DNA of 64,000 bases from positions 1,704,501 through 1,768,500 of the forward strand of contig NZ_CP089391.1 in the NCBI RefSeq assembly GCF_027594865.1, in the 5' to 3' direction. Within the stretch, counting starts at the first letter, position 1, and each line of letters begins with the position of its first letter. Positions 34,527 through 44,889 of this stretch are shown piece after piece. A program made the position numbers and the translations under genes. Origin of the DNA: Bradyrhizobium xenonodulans. Lineage in GTDB: Bacteria; Pseudomonadota; Alphaproteobacteria; Rhizobiales; Xanthobacteraceae. The notes beneath the pieces are model-generated. The model was not told the DNA's origin and did not search any database. It saw nothing but the letters and a program-made list of their open reading frames with translations.

Positions 34527-35561
34527 TCACCCCCGCACGCGCTTGATCATCTGCTCGACATGCGCGATCGGCGTTTCCGGCTGGATGCCGTGGCCGAGAT
34601 TGAAGATGAACCGCCCTTGCGAAAAATTCGCCAGCACGTTGTCGACCGCGCGATCGAGCGCAGCACCGCCCGTGATCAGCGCCAGCGGATCGAGATTGCC
34701 CTGCACGGCGACCTTGCTCTGCACGCGCTCACGGATGAAGGCCGGCTCCGCGGTCCAGTCGATGCTGACGGCATTGACGCCGGTCGCCTCGACGTAACCG
34801 GGCAGCTGTGCACCGGCGCCGCGGGGAAAGCCGATGATCTTCGCATCCGGCACAATGGCACGCACGCCTTCGACGATGCGCCGCGTCGGCTCGGTTGACC
34901 AGCGCGCGAATTCGACAGGCGGCAGCACGCCCGCCCAGGTGTCGAATATCTGCAAGACATTGGCGCCGGCCGCGAGCTGCAGCAGGAGATACTGAATCGA
35001 GTTCTCGACCAGTACATCGATGATCTCTGCGAACGCCTCCGGATGCCGGTACGCCATCATCCGCGCCGGCGCCTGGTCGGGTGTGCCGTGGCCGGCGACC
35101 ATGTAGGTCGCAACCGTCCACGGTGCGCCACAGAAGCCGATCAGCGCGGTCTTGGGATCGAGCGCATTGCGCACGAGCTTGAGGGCCTCGAACACCGGCA
35201 AGAGCTTGCCGAAATCGGCGCGAGGGGCGAGCGTCGCGACCTTGGCGGGATCATCCAGCGGCTCCAGCCGCGGACCTTCGCCGACCTCGAAGCGCACCGA
35301 GCGGCCGAGCGCGTAGGGGATTACCAGGATGTCGGAGAAGATGATCGCCGCATCGAAGCCGAACCTTCGGATCGGCTGCAGCGTCACCTCGGCGGCGAGC
35401 TCCGGATTGAAGCACAGATCGAGGAAGCCGCCGGCCTTGGCGCGCACCTCGCGATATTCCGGCAGATAGCGGCCGGCCTGCCGCATCATCCACATGGGCG
35501 GGACGGATTGTCGCTGGCCGGAGAGCACGTCGATGAAGGGCTTTGTCGCAGATTGGGGCAC
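34527..35561 (-). CDS. hemE: Uroporphyrinogen decarboxylase
   Basis: Decarboxylates uroporphyrinogen III to coproporphyrinogen III. 344 residues, normal size. [20 protein letters not shown] is the family signature near the N-terminus. [11 protein letters not shown] carries the catalytic Asp region, and [16 protein letters not shown] and HGIQPETP are also typical. The GTG at 35561 has AGGATC seven bases upstream; the frame extends much further without family resemblance. It is convergent with hemC. Confidence 0.95.
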   Translation of the reverse strand: MPQSATKPFIDVLSGQRQSVPPMWMMRQAGRYLPEYREVRAKAGGFLDLCFNPELAAEVTLQPIRRFGFDAAIIFSDILVIPYALGRSVRFEVGEGPRLEPLDDPAKVATLAPRADFGKLLPVFEALKLVRNALDPKTALIGFCGAPWTVATYMVAGHGTPDQAPARMMAYRHPEAFAEIIDVLVENSIQYLLLQLAAGANVLQIFDTWAGVLPPVEFARWSTEPTRRIVEGVRAIVPDAKIIGFPRGAGAQLPGYVEATGVNAVSIDWTAEPAFIRERVQSKVAVQGNLDPLALITGGAALDRAVDNVLANFSQGRFIFNLGHGIQPETPIAHVEQMIKRVRG

Positions 35562-35573
35562 GAACGATCCTGA

Positions 35574-35888
<315 letters not shown>

Positions 35889-35908
35889 GGCACCGCCGGT
35901 TTCCGATA

Positions 35909-35935
35909 GGATCGCTAACGCATTGTTAGCGATCC
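35909..35935. repeat. Perfect 11-bp dyad
   Basis: GGATCGCTAAC GCATT GTTAGCGATCC. It lies 20 bp after the FPASDP gene stop and 120 bp before the cyclase gene. No T-run follows, so it is either a weak terminator or an operator for the gene at 36056. Confidence 0.55.
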
Positions 35936-36055
35936 GGTGACGCGTCAGTCCGTAGGAGTACGGGAAAACCCGCACATCCCTGCGAATGTCGACAAGCGTT
36001 TCAGGGTTCAATAACAGAAGCGGTGGAACTTCCGGATAACGGAGAGTTCTGCCGC

Positions 36056-37957
36056 ATGAACGTCACCTCACAACGAGCTGGATGGAGCCGCCTGCCGCTG
36101 CGCGCGGCGGCGTTCGTCGTGCTCACTTGCGCGACCATCCTCGGCGTCAGCGGCTGGCGTGAATGGGCCGCGCGCGATGCGGTGCTCAAGGGCGCCGAGA
36201 CCGAGATGGCGAACGTCGCCCGCTCGCTGACGCAGCATGCCGAGGACAGCCTCGATCTGCTCGATTCCGGCGTCATCGGCGTCGTCACCCGGCTGGAGAT
36301 GGACGGCACCGAGCCCGCCACGATCGCCAAGCTGCGCAACCTCCTGGAGGCGCGCAAGAAGGCGATGGAGCGCGTGCACAGCCTCGCCATCATCGACGAC
36401 CGCGGCAACTGGCTGACCTCGCCCGGCACGATCGCCTCGACGCTCAGCGACGACGCGTTCTTCCGCCATCACCAGCTTTCCCCCAAGCGCGAGCCCTTTG
36501 TCGGCCATCCCGTGAAGAGCCTGCTCGACGGCGAATGGGTCGTCACGCTGTCGCGCCGCTTCAACAAGCCCGATGGCAGCTTCGGGGGCGTGGTGCTTGC
36601 GACCATCAGCTCCAACTATCTCTCGCATTTCTACGAGCAGTTCGAGATCGGCCGCAACAGCTCGGTGTCGCTCACGCATGGCGACGGCCTGATGATCGCG
36701 CGCAACCCCAGCAACGAAACATTCGTCGGACGCAGCGTTTCCGACAAGCCGTTGTTCCGCGACGCTAGCCTGCAACGGCCGAGTGGGGTCTACTATTTCA
36801 AGTCTCCGCTGGACGGCGCCGAGCGCGTCAGCTTCTTCAAGCGCTCGGGCCGTTTCCCGCTTCTTCTGCTTGCCACCGTCGACAAGGACGAGTTGCTCGC
36901 GCCCTGGCGCACTGCTGCGATTTCCCGGATGCTCTACGTGCTCGCGCTGGTCATGCTGATCGCGGTGATCGGCGCGGTGCTGGTGCGGCAGTTGCAACGC
37001 GGCCAGCGCATGGCTGCCGCGCTAATCGAGAAGGAAGCGCATTTCCGCCTGCTCGCGGAAGGCTCCAGCGACATGGTGACGCGTATCGGGCTCGACGAGC
37101 GGCTGCGCTACGTCTCGCCCTCGGCGGCCCGCGTCGTCGGCTGGCGCGCCAATCAACTGATCGGAACGCCCGCGCTCGCCGGCATTCATGCGGAAGACCG
37201 GCCGCACGTCCAGGCCATCGTGGATGCCATGAAGCGCGGCGACGCGGAGGAGGCGCGCGTCACCTACCGTAACACGCACCGGACCAACACCGAGGTCTGG
37301 CTCGAATCGACCATGCGCGTCACGCGCAAGGACAACGGCAAGGTCGACGGCGTGGTCGCGATCTCGCGCGACATCACCGAGCAGAAGAAGCTGGAGACCC
37401 GGCTCGAAACGCTCGCGATCGAGGACGGCCTCACCGGGCTTGCCAACCGCCGCCGCTTCGACGAGCGGCTCAGCGAGGAATGGGCGCGCGCCTATCGCGA
37501 CCGCTCGAGCCTTGCCTTGCTGATGATCGACGTTGATCATTTCAAGGCCTATAACGACGAATACGGCCATCCCGCGGGCGATGCCTGCCTGCGGGTGGTG
37601 GCCCAGGTCATCGCCGCCGAGATGAAGCGTCCGGGCGATTTGGCTGCGCGCTATGGCGGCGAGGAATTCGCCATGCTGCTGCCGAACACCGACGCCGCCG
37701 GCTGCGCCCGGATCGGCGAGCGGATCCGCAAGGCCATCCGCGAGGCAGGCCTCGTCCACACCTCCAATCATGCGTCAGGCTACGTCACCGCTTCGCTCGG
37801 TGGCGCCGCCTGCCGGCCGGCGCTGGAGCGCACCGCCGGTGTCGGCACGCTGATCGAGGCCGCCGATCAGGCGCTCTATGCGGCGAAGGAAGCCGGCCGC
37901 GACCAGCTGATGATGTCGGTCGAGGTGGTGCACCTGCCCAAGGCGTCGGGCGAGTAA
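36056..37957 (+). CDS. Membrane diguanylate cyclase with Cache-type sensor and PAS domain
   Basis: 633 residues. One hydrophobic helix near residues 14-35, a periplasmic Cache-like sensor (about 36-290, with [15 protein letters not shown] and [20 protein letters not shown]), and a second hydrophobic helix [20 protein letters not shown]. Then a PAS domain (about 330-450) and GGDEF with [12 protein letters not shown]. The substrate loop [14 protein letters not shown] is intact, so it should make cyclic-di-GMP in response to an external signal. ATG 36056 has GGAGAG upstream. It converges on slyX. Confidence 0.93.
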   Translation: MNVTSQRAGWSRLPLRAAAFVVLTCATILGVSGWREWAARDAVLKGAETEMANVARSLTQHAEDSLDLLDSGVIGVVTRLEMDGTEPATIAKLRNLLEARKKAMERVHSLAIIDDRGNWLTSPGTIASTLSDDAFFRHHQLSPKREPFVGHPVKSLLDGEWVVTLSRRFNKPDGSFGGVVLATISSNYLSHFYEQFEIGRNSSVSLTHGDGLMIARNPSNETFVGRSVSDKPLFRDASLQRPSGVYYFKSPLDGAERVSFFKRSGRFPLLLLATVDKDELLAPWRTAAISRMLYVLALVMLIAVIGAVLVRQLQRGQRMAAALIEKEAHFRLLAEGSSDMVTRIGLDERLRYVSPSAARVVGWRANQLIGTPALAGIHAEDRPHVQAIVDAMKRGDAEEARVTYRNTHRTNTEVWLESTMRVTRKDNGKVDGVVAISRDITEQKKLETRLETLAIEDGLTGLANRRRFDERLSEEWARAYRDRSSLALLMIDVDHFKAYNDEYGHPAGDACLRVVAQVIAAEMKRPGDLAARYGGEEFAMLLPNTDAAGCARIGERIRKAIREAGLVHTSNHASGYVTASLGGAACRPALERTAGVGTLIEAADQALYAAKEAGRDQLMMSVEVVHLPKASGE

Positions 37958-37963
37958 TATCGC

Positions 37964-38194
37964 TCAATAATGCGGCGGGCGCTCGTTGGCAGGGCCCGGC
38001 GCATTCGTTTCGGCTTCCTGAAGCCGCTCACCGAGCTCTGCGATCTTCCGCGTCAGCATATCGATCTGCTTCCACTGCGCGGTGATGGTCTGGTTCAGCG
38101 TCTCGATGGTGTCGTCCTGATAGGCGATGCGCATCTCCAGCGCGTCGACGCGCTCGCCAAGAATCTCGCCGGGCGTCTTGATCTCATTTGTCAC
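37964..38194 (-). CDS. slyX: SlyX-family protein
   Basis: 76 residues. The heptad pattern GERVDALEMRIAYQDDTIET then LNQTITAQWKQIDMLTRKIA and a C-terminal RPPHY are hallmarks of SlyX, a short coiled-coil protein of unknown role. It starts at GTG 38194, overlapping the trhO stop by 11 bp, so the two are translationally coupled. Confidence 0.88.
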   Translation of the reverse strand: MTNEIKTPGEILGERVDALEMRIAYQDDTIETLNQTITAQWKQIDMLTRKIAELGERLQEAETNAPGPANERPPHY

Positions 38195-38936
38195 GGCCGT
38201 GTCCCTTGTCTTTTTCGCGCAAACCGTGACCGAGCGCGACGCGCTCGTCGAACACAAAACATTCGCCGCGCCAGCGGCTCTGCGCCTCCGGCACCTCTTC
38301 CAGATATTTCAAAATGCCGCCCCTGAGGTGATAGACCTCGGCAAAGCCGCGCGCGAGCAGATGCGCGCTCGCCTTCTCGCAGCGGATGCCGCCGGTGCAG
38401 AACATCGCGATCCTGCGATGCCTGGCCGGATCGAGTTGCTCGGCGGCAAAGTCCTTGAACTGGCCGAAGCTTCTGATGCCGGGATCGACCGCGCCCTCGA
38501 ACGTCCCCATCGCGACCTCGAAGGCGTTGCGGGTGTCGAGGACGAGCGTGTCGGGCGCCGCGATCAGCGTGTTCCATTCGGCCGCATCGACATAAGTGCC
38601 GACCTGCCGGGTCGGGTCGGCGGCCTCGTCGCCGAGCGTGACGATCTCCTTCTTCAGCCGCACCTTGAGCCGGCCGAACGGAATTGCCTCCGCAGTCGAG
38701 AACTTCAATTCGAGATTGTTCAGCCGGCCGCCGAACAGGCCGCCATGCGCGAGCTCGTGGATGAAGGCGTCGACCGCCTCCGGCGCGCCGGCAATCGTGC
38801 CGTTGATGCCCTCGCGAGCCAGCAGCACGCTGCCCTTCAGCGCGAGGCCGGCGGAGAACGCGCGCAGCGGCTCGCGCAGCTCGCGATATTCGGGCAGGGC
38901 GGCGAATTGATAGAAGGCGGCGACCTTGTAAGTCAT
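38184..38936 (-). CDS. trhO: tRNA uridine(34) hydroxylase / rhodanese-related protein
   Basis: 250 residues. The N-terminal acylphosphatase-like part (LKGSVLLAREGINGTIAG) is followed by a rhodanese domain with VLDTRNAFEVAMGTFEGA and active-site Cys in MFCTGGIRCEKASAHLL. This is the TrhO/YceA family, which hydroxylates wobble uridine of certain tRNAs. It is co-directional with slyX in a two-gene unit. Confidence 0.93.
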   Translation of the reverse strand: MTYKVAAFYQFAALPEYRELREPLRAFSAGLALKGSVLLAREGINGTIAGAPEAVDAFIHELAHGGLFGGRLNNLELKFSTAEAIPFGRLKVRLKKEIVTLGDEAADPTRQVGTYVDAAEWNTLIAAPDTLVLDTRNAFEVAMGTFEGAVDPGIRSFGQFKDFAAEQLDPARHRRIAMFCTGGIRCEKASAHLLARGFAEVYHLRGGILKYLEEVPEAQSRWRGECFVFDERVALGHGLREKDKGHGRDK

Positions 38937-39144
38937 GCCGGCTCGTTTAGCAGGCGGCCACCGCTCAGAAAACCCGCATGGCCCCGGACGGCAAAAGGTC
39001 TATACGCCCAGCGGATGGCAGCCATTTCCCTGGTATGCCAGCATTGCCCCGCCGGGCCGGAATGTGTCATGTAAGCCCGGTTTTTCCGAGATGGCGTGCG
39101 ATCCGCGCCCACCCCCCAGGGGCCCTAACGAGAGCAAGAATTCG

Positions 39145-40731
39145 ATGAGAAATTTCCACTTCCCCGGCAGGTCCACGGTCCATGCCACCAACGCGATGGT
39201 GGCGACCTCGCATCCGCAGGCCTCGCTCGCGGCGATCGAGGTACTGCGCGAGGGCGGCACGGCGGTGGACGCGGCGGTGGCGGGCTCTGCGCTGCTCGGC
39301 GTGATCGAGCCGCAGTCGACCGGCATCGGCGGCGACTGCTTCGCGCTGATCCAGCCGCGCGGCGAAGGCAAGATCATCGCCTATAACGGCTCCGGCCGGG
39401 CGCCGAAGGCGGCCAACGCCGACTGGTATCTCGAGCGCAAGATCAATTCCGTGCCGCTGACCTCGGCGCATGCGGTTTCGATTCCCGGCGTGATCGACGC
39501 GTTCGCGACCGTGCTGCGCGACCACGGCAAGTTCGGCTTCGACCGGCTGCTCCAGCCCGCGATCAAGGCGGCGGAGGAAGGCTATGTTGTCGCGCCCCGC
39601 ATCGCTTTCGACTGGAAGAACCAATTCGAGAAGCTGAAGGGTGGCACCAACACGGTGCGCTACCTGCTGCCGGGCGGCAAGCCGCCGGTGGCCGGCGACG
39701 TCATCCGCCAGGCCGAGCTCGGCAAGACGCTGCGTGCGATCGCCAAGGACGGCCGCGACGCCTTCTACAAGGGCGCGATCGCCGAAGACATGGTCGAGAC
39801 CCTGCGCGGCATCGGCGGTCTGCACACGCTCGACGATTTCGCCGCCCACACCACCGAGACGACGACGCCGATCGGCACCATGTACAAGGGCCATGACGTC
39901 TGGCAGTGCCCGCCGAACGGCCCCGGCGTCACCGCGCTGTTGATGCTCAACATCCTGTCGCGCTTCGACCTCACCAAATACGCGCCCGTCAGCGTCGAGC
40001 GCTTCCATCTGGAGGCGGAAGCCGCGCGCATCGCCTATATGAACCGCGAGATGCATGTCGCCTCTCCCGAGCACATGAAGATCAACGTCGCCGAGATGCT
40101 CGAAAAGGGCTTTGCCGATGAGCACATCGCAAAAATCCGCATGGACGGCATGCTCGACCTGCCGAACGTCGCGCCGCCGATGAATCCCTCGACCATCTAC
40201 ATCACGGTCGTGGACAAGGATCGCAACGTCTGCTCGTTCATCAACTCGGTCGCGCATTCCTTCGGCTCGGCCATCGTCTCCAACAAGACCGGCGTCCTGT
40301 TGCAGAACCGCGCCGGCGGTTTCCGCATCCAGCCGGGCCATCCCAACTGCATCGAGGGCGGCAAGCGCCCATTGCACACGATCATGCCGAGCCTCATGAC
40401 CAAGGGCGGCCGCTCCGTGATGCCGTTCGCGGTGATGGGTGGACAGTATCAGCCGGTCGGACAGACCCACGTCGTGACCAACATCCTCGACTATGGTTGC
40501 GACGTGCAGGAGGCGATCGACATGCCGCGCGGCCTGCACTACGAGGGCCAGTACCAGCTCGAGAACAGCGTGCCGGCCGACATCGTCGAGGGCCTCAAGA
40601 AGCTCGGCCACAAGACCACCAGCGTGGTTGGCCCGCTCGGCGGCGCGCAGGCGATCTGGATCGACTGGGACAAGGGCACGCTCACCGGTGGCTCGGATCC
40701 GCGCAAGGACGGCTGCGCGCTGGGCTATTGA
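39145..40731 (+). CDS. Gamma-glutamyltransferase-like Ntn hydrolase
   Basis: 528 residues. GGTAVDAAVAGSALLGVIEP, STGIGGDCFALIQ, GGFRIQPGHPN and the late MGGQYQPVGQTHVV match the family. The segment STIYITVVDKDRN corresponds to TTHYSVVD of classical enzymes: the nucleophilic Thr is kept but the next Thr and His are Ile and Tyr. No signal peptide is visible, unlike periplasmic GGT. It may cleave gamma-glutamyl or similar amide bonds in the cytoplasm. The start at ATG 39145 is chosen because homologous sequence begins there. A strong terminator follows. Confidence 0.85.
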   Translation: MRNFHFPGRSTVHATNAMVATSHPQASLAAIEVLREGGTAVDAAVAGSALLGVIEPQSTGIGGDCFALIQPRGEGKIIAYNGSGRAPKAANADWYLERKINSVPLTSAHAVSIPGVIDAFATVLRDHGKFGFDRLLQPAIKAAEEGYVVAPRIAFDWKNQFEKLKGGTNTVRYLLPGGKPPVAGDVIRQAELGKTLRAIAKDGRDAFYKGAIAEDMVETLRGIGGLHTLDDFAAHTTETTTPIGTMYKGHDVWQCPPNGPGVTALLMLNILSRFDLTKYAPVSVERFHLEAEAARIAYMNREMHVASPEHMKINVAEMLEKGFADEHIAKIRMDGMLDLPNVAPPMNPSTIYITVVDKDRNVCSFINSVAHSFGSAIVSNKTGVLLQNRAGGFRIQPGHPNCIEGGKRPLHTIMPSLMTKGGRSVMPFAVMGGQYQPVGQTHVVTNILDYGCDVQEAIDMPRGLHYEGQYQLENSVPADIVEGLKKLGHKTTSVVGPLGGAQAIWIDWDKGTLTGGSDPRKDGCALGY

Positions 40732-40779
40732 TCGGCGCGCGGGACAAGGTTCCTGGCGCAAGATCAGAAAAAATTGACG

Positions 40780-40814
40780 AAGGGCGGCGCGGCATTGGCT
40801 GCGCCGCCCTTTTC
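40780..40814 (+). terminator. Rho-independent terminator after the GGT-like gene
   Basis: Perfect 11-bp stem AAGGGCGGCGC (40780-40790) / GCGCCGCCCTT (40801-40811), 10-base loop, then TTTCC. It isolates the GGT-like gene from paoA. Confidence 0.8.
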
Positions 40815-40900
40815 CGTTCGGAACGGAGCTCATGGCCCCAAGTTGACGGGCGGGGAGCGCAGGCGTGCGCTGCCTTGTCTTGAAGCGGCGGAGGTCGTCC

Positions 40901-41515
40901 ATGTCCGACAATTCAAGTTCCAGACCATCCGGATTCGATCGGCGCGCCTTCATGACGGGCGTCGCCGGCGGCGTGCTTGTTCCGCTGACCGCGCGCGCGG
41001 CCGCGCAGGATGCGAGACCGCCAGCTGCGCAGGATCCGGCGCTTCCCGTCGAGGTCACGCTACGGGTGAACGGCCAGGATAAGCGCCTCCAACTCGACGC
41101 GCGCACCACGGTGCTCGATGCGCTGCGCGATCATATGGGCCTCACCGGCAGCAAGAAGGGCTGTGACCACGGCCAGTGCGGCGCCTGCACGGTGCTGATC
41201 GGCGACCGCCGGGTCGTCTCCTGCCTGACGCTCGCGCTCGCCGCCGAAGGTGAGGAGATCACGACCATCGAAGGCCTCGCCACCAATGAGCGCCTGCATC
41301 CGATGCAGCAGGCCTTCGTCGACAACGACGCCTTCCAATGCGGCTATTGCACGCCCGGCCAGATCATGTCGGCGATCGCCTGCGTCAAGGAGGGGCACGC
41401 GGGAAGCGAGGCCGACATCCGCGAATATATGAGCGGCAACATCTGCCGTTGCGCCGCCTATCCCAACATCGTCGCCGCCGTGAAGCAGGCCGCGCCCGAG
41501 ATCATGAAGGGTTAG
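40901..41515 (+). CDS. paoA: Aldehyde oxidoreductase, 2Fe-2S subunit, Tat-exported (PaoA-like)
   Basis: 204 residues. A twin-arginine signal (FDRRAFMTGVAGGVLVPLTA) with Arg14-Arg15 sends the folded complex to the periplasm. Two [2Fe-2S] clusters follow: GCDHGQCGACTVL..VVSC and QCGYCTPGQ..ICRCAAYPN. GGAGG precedes the ATG at 40901. With the next two genes it forms the PaoABC/YagTSR type of molybdenum enzyme that oxidises aromatic aldehydes. Only this subunit carries the export signal, as in E. coli. Confidence 0.9.
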   Translation: MSDNSSSRPSGFDRRAFMTGVAGGVLVPLTARAAAQDARPPAAQDPALPVEVTLRVNGQDKRLQLDARTTVLDALRDHMGLTGSKKGCDHGQCGACTVLIGDRRVVSCLTLALAAEGEEITTIEGLATNERLHPMQQAFVDNDAFQCGYCTPGQIMSAIACVKEGHAGSEADIREYMSGNICRCAAYPNIVAAVKQAAPEIMKG

Positions 41516-41518
41516 GCC

Positions 41519-42535
41519 ATGCGACCTTTTTCATATCAGAGGGCGACAGACCCCAATATGGCCGTGCAGGCATTGAGCGCCGCCGCAGCCGCCAACGATC
41601 CGCTGACCCAGGCGACGGCGCAGCCGCTTGCCGGGGGCACCACGCTGATCGATTTGATGAAGCTCGATGTGATGCGACCCGTCGCGATCGTCGATATCAA
41701 TCCGCTCGCACCCGGCTGGTCGGCAATCGAGCCGGGCGGCGACAAATTGCGGCTTGGCGCGCTTGCGAAAATGTCCGATGTAGCGGCGCATGACGAGATC
41801 CAGCGCAACTACCCCGTCATCGCCAATTCCCTGAAGCTTGCGGCCAGCGCCCAGTTGCGCAACATGGCGACGCTCGGCGGCAACGTGATGCAGAGGACGC
41901 GCTGCAGCTATTTCCGCGATGTTTCGTACCAGAGCTGCAACAAACGCAATCCCGGCTCCGGCTGTGCCGCGATTGACGGTGTCAACCGCATGCATGCGGT
42001 GCTCGGCATCTCCGACCAGTGCATCGCGACCTATCCCGGCGACTTTGCGCAAGCGCTGATCGCGCTTGACGCCACCGTCGAAATCGTCGGCAAGTCCGGC
42101 GCGCGCAACATGCCGTTTGCCCAGCTGCACAAGGCGCCGGGCAATACGCCCGACATCGAGACCTCGCTCCAGCCCGGTGAGCTGATCTCGGCCTTCGTCA
42201 TTCCCGGCCGCTGGCCACGCTCGGTCTATCTCAAGGCGCGCGACCGGCAATCCTTTGAGTTCGCGCTGTCGTCGGCTGCCATCGCGCTCGACCTACCGGA
42301 CGGCACGATCCGGGACGCGCGCGTTGCGCTCGGCGGCGTCGCCACCGTGCCCTGGCGGGCACGCGAGGCGGAAGCCCTGCTGAAGGGGCAGAAGTTCGAC
42401 GAAGGGCTGGCGCAGCGCGTCGCCGATGCCGCTTTTGCAGACGCGAGGGGCCGACAGCACAACAGCTTCAAGATCGCGCTCGGCAAGCGCGTGGTGGCAC
42501 GCGCGCTCCAGCAGGCCGTAACGATGGAGATCTGA
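41519..42535 (+). CDS. paoB: Aldehyde oxidoreductase, FAD and 4Fe-4S subunit (PaoB-like)
   Basis: 338 residues. The FAD-binding motif PLAGGTTLIDLMKLDVMRP is near residue 40, and SAQLRNMATLGGNVMQRTRC follows. The Cys-rich insertion RCSYFRD, SCNKRNPGSGCAAIDG is the extra [4Fe-4S] site that marks PaoB rather than ordinary xanthine dehydrogenase FAD subunits. The gene begins 3 bp after paoA and ends 2 bp before paoC. Confidence 0.92.
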   Translation: MRPFSYQRATDPNMAVQALSAAAAANDPLTQATAQPLAGGTTLIDLMKLDVMRPVAIVDINPLAPGWSAIEPGGDKLRLGALAKMSDVAAHDEIQRNYPVIANSLKLAASAQLRNMATLGGNVMQRTRCSYFRDVSYQSCNKRNPGSGCAAIDGVNRMHAVLGISDQCIATYPGDFAQALIALDATVEIVGKSGARNMPFAQLHKAPGNTPDIETSLQPGELISAFVIPGRWPRSVYLKARDRQSFEFALSSAAIALDLPDGTIRDARVALGGVATVPWRAREAEALLKGQKFDEGLAQRVADAAFADARGRQHNSFKIALGKRVVARALQQAVTMEI

Positions 42536-42537
42536 CC

Positions 42538-44829
42538 ATGACCGCTGCTGCCCCCGAGCCGAAGGCGAATATGGGCCGGTCCGTGCCGCGCTATGACGCG
42601 GTCTCGAAGGTCACGGGGCGGGCGACCTATGCGTCCGACATGCCGCTGCCCAATCCGGCCTATGCGTTCCTCGTCACCAGCGCCATCGCCAAGGGTCGCG
42701 TCGACGGTTTCGATCTCGACGATGCCAGGCGTGTCCGCGGTATGATCGAGATCGTCACGCATGAGAACGCGCCGAAGCTGAAGGAGTCGAAACTGTTCAG
42801 CAATGGTGGTTACGCCGGGACCACGATCCAGCCGCTGAAATCGGCCGAGATTGCCCATGACGGCCAGATCATCGCGGTCGTCATCGCCGAAAGCTATGAG
42901 GCTGCGCGCGAAGCCGCCAATCGGGTCAAGGTCAGCTATACGGCCACGACGCCGACTGCGACTTTCGACTCGCCGGGAACGACGACGGCGGCGGCGAAGG
43001 GACAGAACGCGCTGTTCAAGGAAGATCCGAAGGTCGGCGATTTCGCCAAGGCGTTCGATGCGGCCGAGGTGAAGCTCACAGCGTCCTATGACACGCCGAC
43101 GCAGCACCACAATCCGATGGAGCTGTTCACGACGAGCTGCGTCTGGATGGGCGACGATCTCGTCATCTACGAACCCAGCCAATATGTCTATGGATTGAAG
43201 AATGGCGTGGCCGAGCAACTCGGCATCGACGCCGACAAGGTCCGGGTCGTCAATCCCTATGTCGGCGGCGGATTTGGCTCGCGTGGCTCGATGACGCCGC
43301 GCACCGCCATCATTGCCGGCATCGCCAGGCGCCTGAACCGGCCGGTCAAGCTCGTGCCGACCCGCGACCAGGGCTTTACTATCACGACCCACCGCGCCGA
43401 GACTCGGCATGAGATCAAGCTGGGCGCCAGCCGTGACGGCAAGCTCGTCGCGCTCAGGCACGAGGGTGCAGAGGTCTCCTCGCGCCCCGATGCCTATTGC
43501 GTCGGCGGCACCAAGACCACGACGCGGCTGTATGCCTGCCCGAATGTCGACAGCCTGGTGTCGATCGTGCGCGCCGACCGCAACACGCCGGGCTTCATGC
43601 GTTCTCCGCCGGAGGTGCCGTATCTGTTCGCGCTGGAGAGCGCGATGGACGAGCTCGCGGTGAAGCTCAATATGGATCCGGTCGAGCTCCGCCGCATCAA
43701 CGACACCACCAATGAGCCGATCGGCGGCAAGCCCTATACGTCGCGGTCACTGATGGCGTGCTTCGATGAAGCCGCGAAAGCGTTCGGCTGGGCGCAGCGC
43801 TCGCCCGAGCCGAAATCGATGTCGGAGGGCGACTGGTTGATCGGCTATGGCTGCGCCGCCACCTGCTATCCGACGCAGATGGCGCCGTCCGCGGCGCGCG
43901 TGCGGCTCCAGCGCGACGGCCGCACCCGGGTCGAGATCGCCGGCCATGAAATCGGCACCGGCGCCTATACGGTCATCGCGCAGACCGCGGCCGAGCGGCT
44001 CGGCGTGCCCCTGGAAAAGGTCTCCGTTTTCATGGGCGACAGCGACCTGCCGCCGGCGCCGGTCGCGGGCGGTTCGAATTCGACCGCCAGCACCTGCTCG
44101 GCGGTGATGATGGTGTGCGATCAGATTCGTCAAAGGCTGTTCAAGGCCGTGATGCCGGGCGACAGCCTCACCGACAAGGCGAGGGAAACGATCGGCATGG
44201 GCCAGGCGCCGACAACCCAGGCGGCCAAGAGTGATCGGCCGCTCGATATCGAGAAGGCATTTGATGCACTCGGTGTCGGCCTGGTCGAGGAATATGGCGA
44301 GTGGAAGCCGGACGGCGCGCCGCTGGATTCGTTCAAGGCGATGCACAGCGGGCATGTGCGGCTGGTCGGCGGTCCCGAGATGAAGGACAAGATCGCTTAT
44401 GCGTTCGGCGCCGAGTTCGTCGAGGTCCGGGTCAACCGCTTCACCCACGAGATCCGTGCGCCGCGGCTGGTGGGCGCCTTTGCGGCAGGCCGCATCATGA
44501 ACCCGCGCACGGCGCGCAGCCAGCTCATGGGCGGGCTGATCTGGGGCATGTCCTCGGCGCTGCTCGAGGCCACCGAGATCGACGAGCGCACCGCGCGCTA
44601 CGTCAATCACAATCTCGCCGACTATCTTGTGCCGGTGAATGCGGACGTGGCAGGCGTCGAGGTGATCCTGCTCTCCGAGCAGGACGATCACATCAACCCC
44701 GCAGGTGCGAAGGGGCTCGGCGAGCTCGCCAATGTCGGCACCAATGCCGCGATCTGCAACGCGATCCATCACGCCACGGGCCAGCGCATCCGCAAGCTGC
44801 CGGTGCGGCTGGAAAATATCGAGGTTTGA
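42538..44829 (+). CDS. paoC: Aldehyde oxidoreductase, molybdenum subunit (PaoC-like)
   Basis: 763 residues of the xanthine dehydrogenase large-subunit family. VSKVTGRATYASDMPLPNPA opens the protein. NPYVGGGFGSRG lies by the cofactor, GGSNSTASTC is near the middle, and the catalytic base Glu is in GAKGLGELANVGTNAAICNA near the C-terminus. It holds the molybdopterin cofactor (probably the MCD form, from family knowledge). A PaoD/XdhC-like maturation chaperone would be expected but none is adjacent; an FKBP gene follows instead. Confidence 0.93.
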   Translation: MTAAAPEPKANMGRSVPRYDAVSKVTGRATYASDMPLPNPAYAFLVTSAIAKGRVDGFDLDDARRVRGMIEIVTHENAPKLKESKLFSNGGYAGTTIQPLKSAEIAHDGQIIAVVIAESYEAAREAANRVKVSYTATTPTATFDSPGTTTAAAKGQNALFKEDPKVGDFAKAFDAAEVKLTASYDTPTQHHNPMELFTTSCVWMGDDLVIYEPSQYVYGLKNGVAEQLGIDADKVRVVNPYVGGGFGSRGSMTPRTAIIAGIARRLNRPVKLVPTRDQGFTITTHRAETRHEIKLGASRDGKLVALRHEGAEVSSRPDAYCVGGTKTTTRLYACPNVDSLVSIVRADRNTPGFMRSPPEVPYLFALESAMDELAVKLNMDPVELRRINDTTNEPIGGKPYTSRSLMACFDEAAKAFGWAQRSPEPKSMSEGDWLIGYGCAATCYPTQMAPSAARVRLQRDGRTRVEIAGHEIGTGAYTVIAQTAAERLGVPLEKVSVFMGDSDLPPAPVAGGSNSTASTCSAVMMVCDQIRQRLFKAVMPGDSLTDKARETIGMGQAPTTQAAKSDRPLDIEKAFDALGVGLVEEYGEWKPDGAPLDSFKAMHSGHVRLVGGPEMKDKIAYAFGAEFVEVRVNRFTHEIRAPRLVGAFAAGRIMNPRTARSQLMGGLIWGMSSALLEATEIDERTARYVNHNLADYLVPVNADVAGVEVILLSEQDDHINPAGAKGLGELANVGTNAAICNAIHHATGQRIRKLPVRLENIEV

Positions 44830-44889
44830 GGGGTGGAAACCCTACGCACGTTGCGCTAGACACCTCCCGCCTCAAACGGAAGGTGTCTA

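Noticed and set aside
39067..41109. 680-residue minus-strand frame over the GGT-like and paoA genes
   Set aside because: Antisense artefact with no domain; both plus-strand genes have signature motifs and a terminator lies between them.
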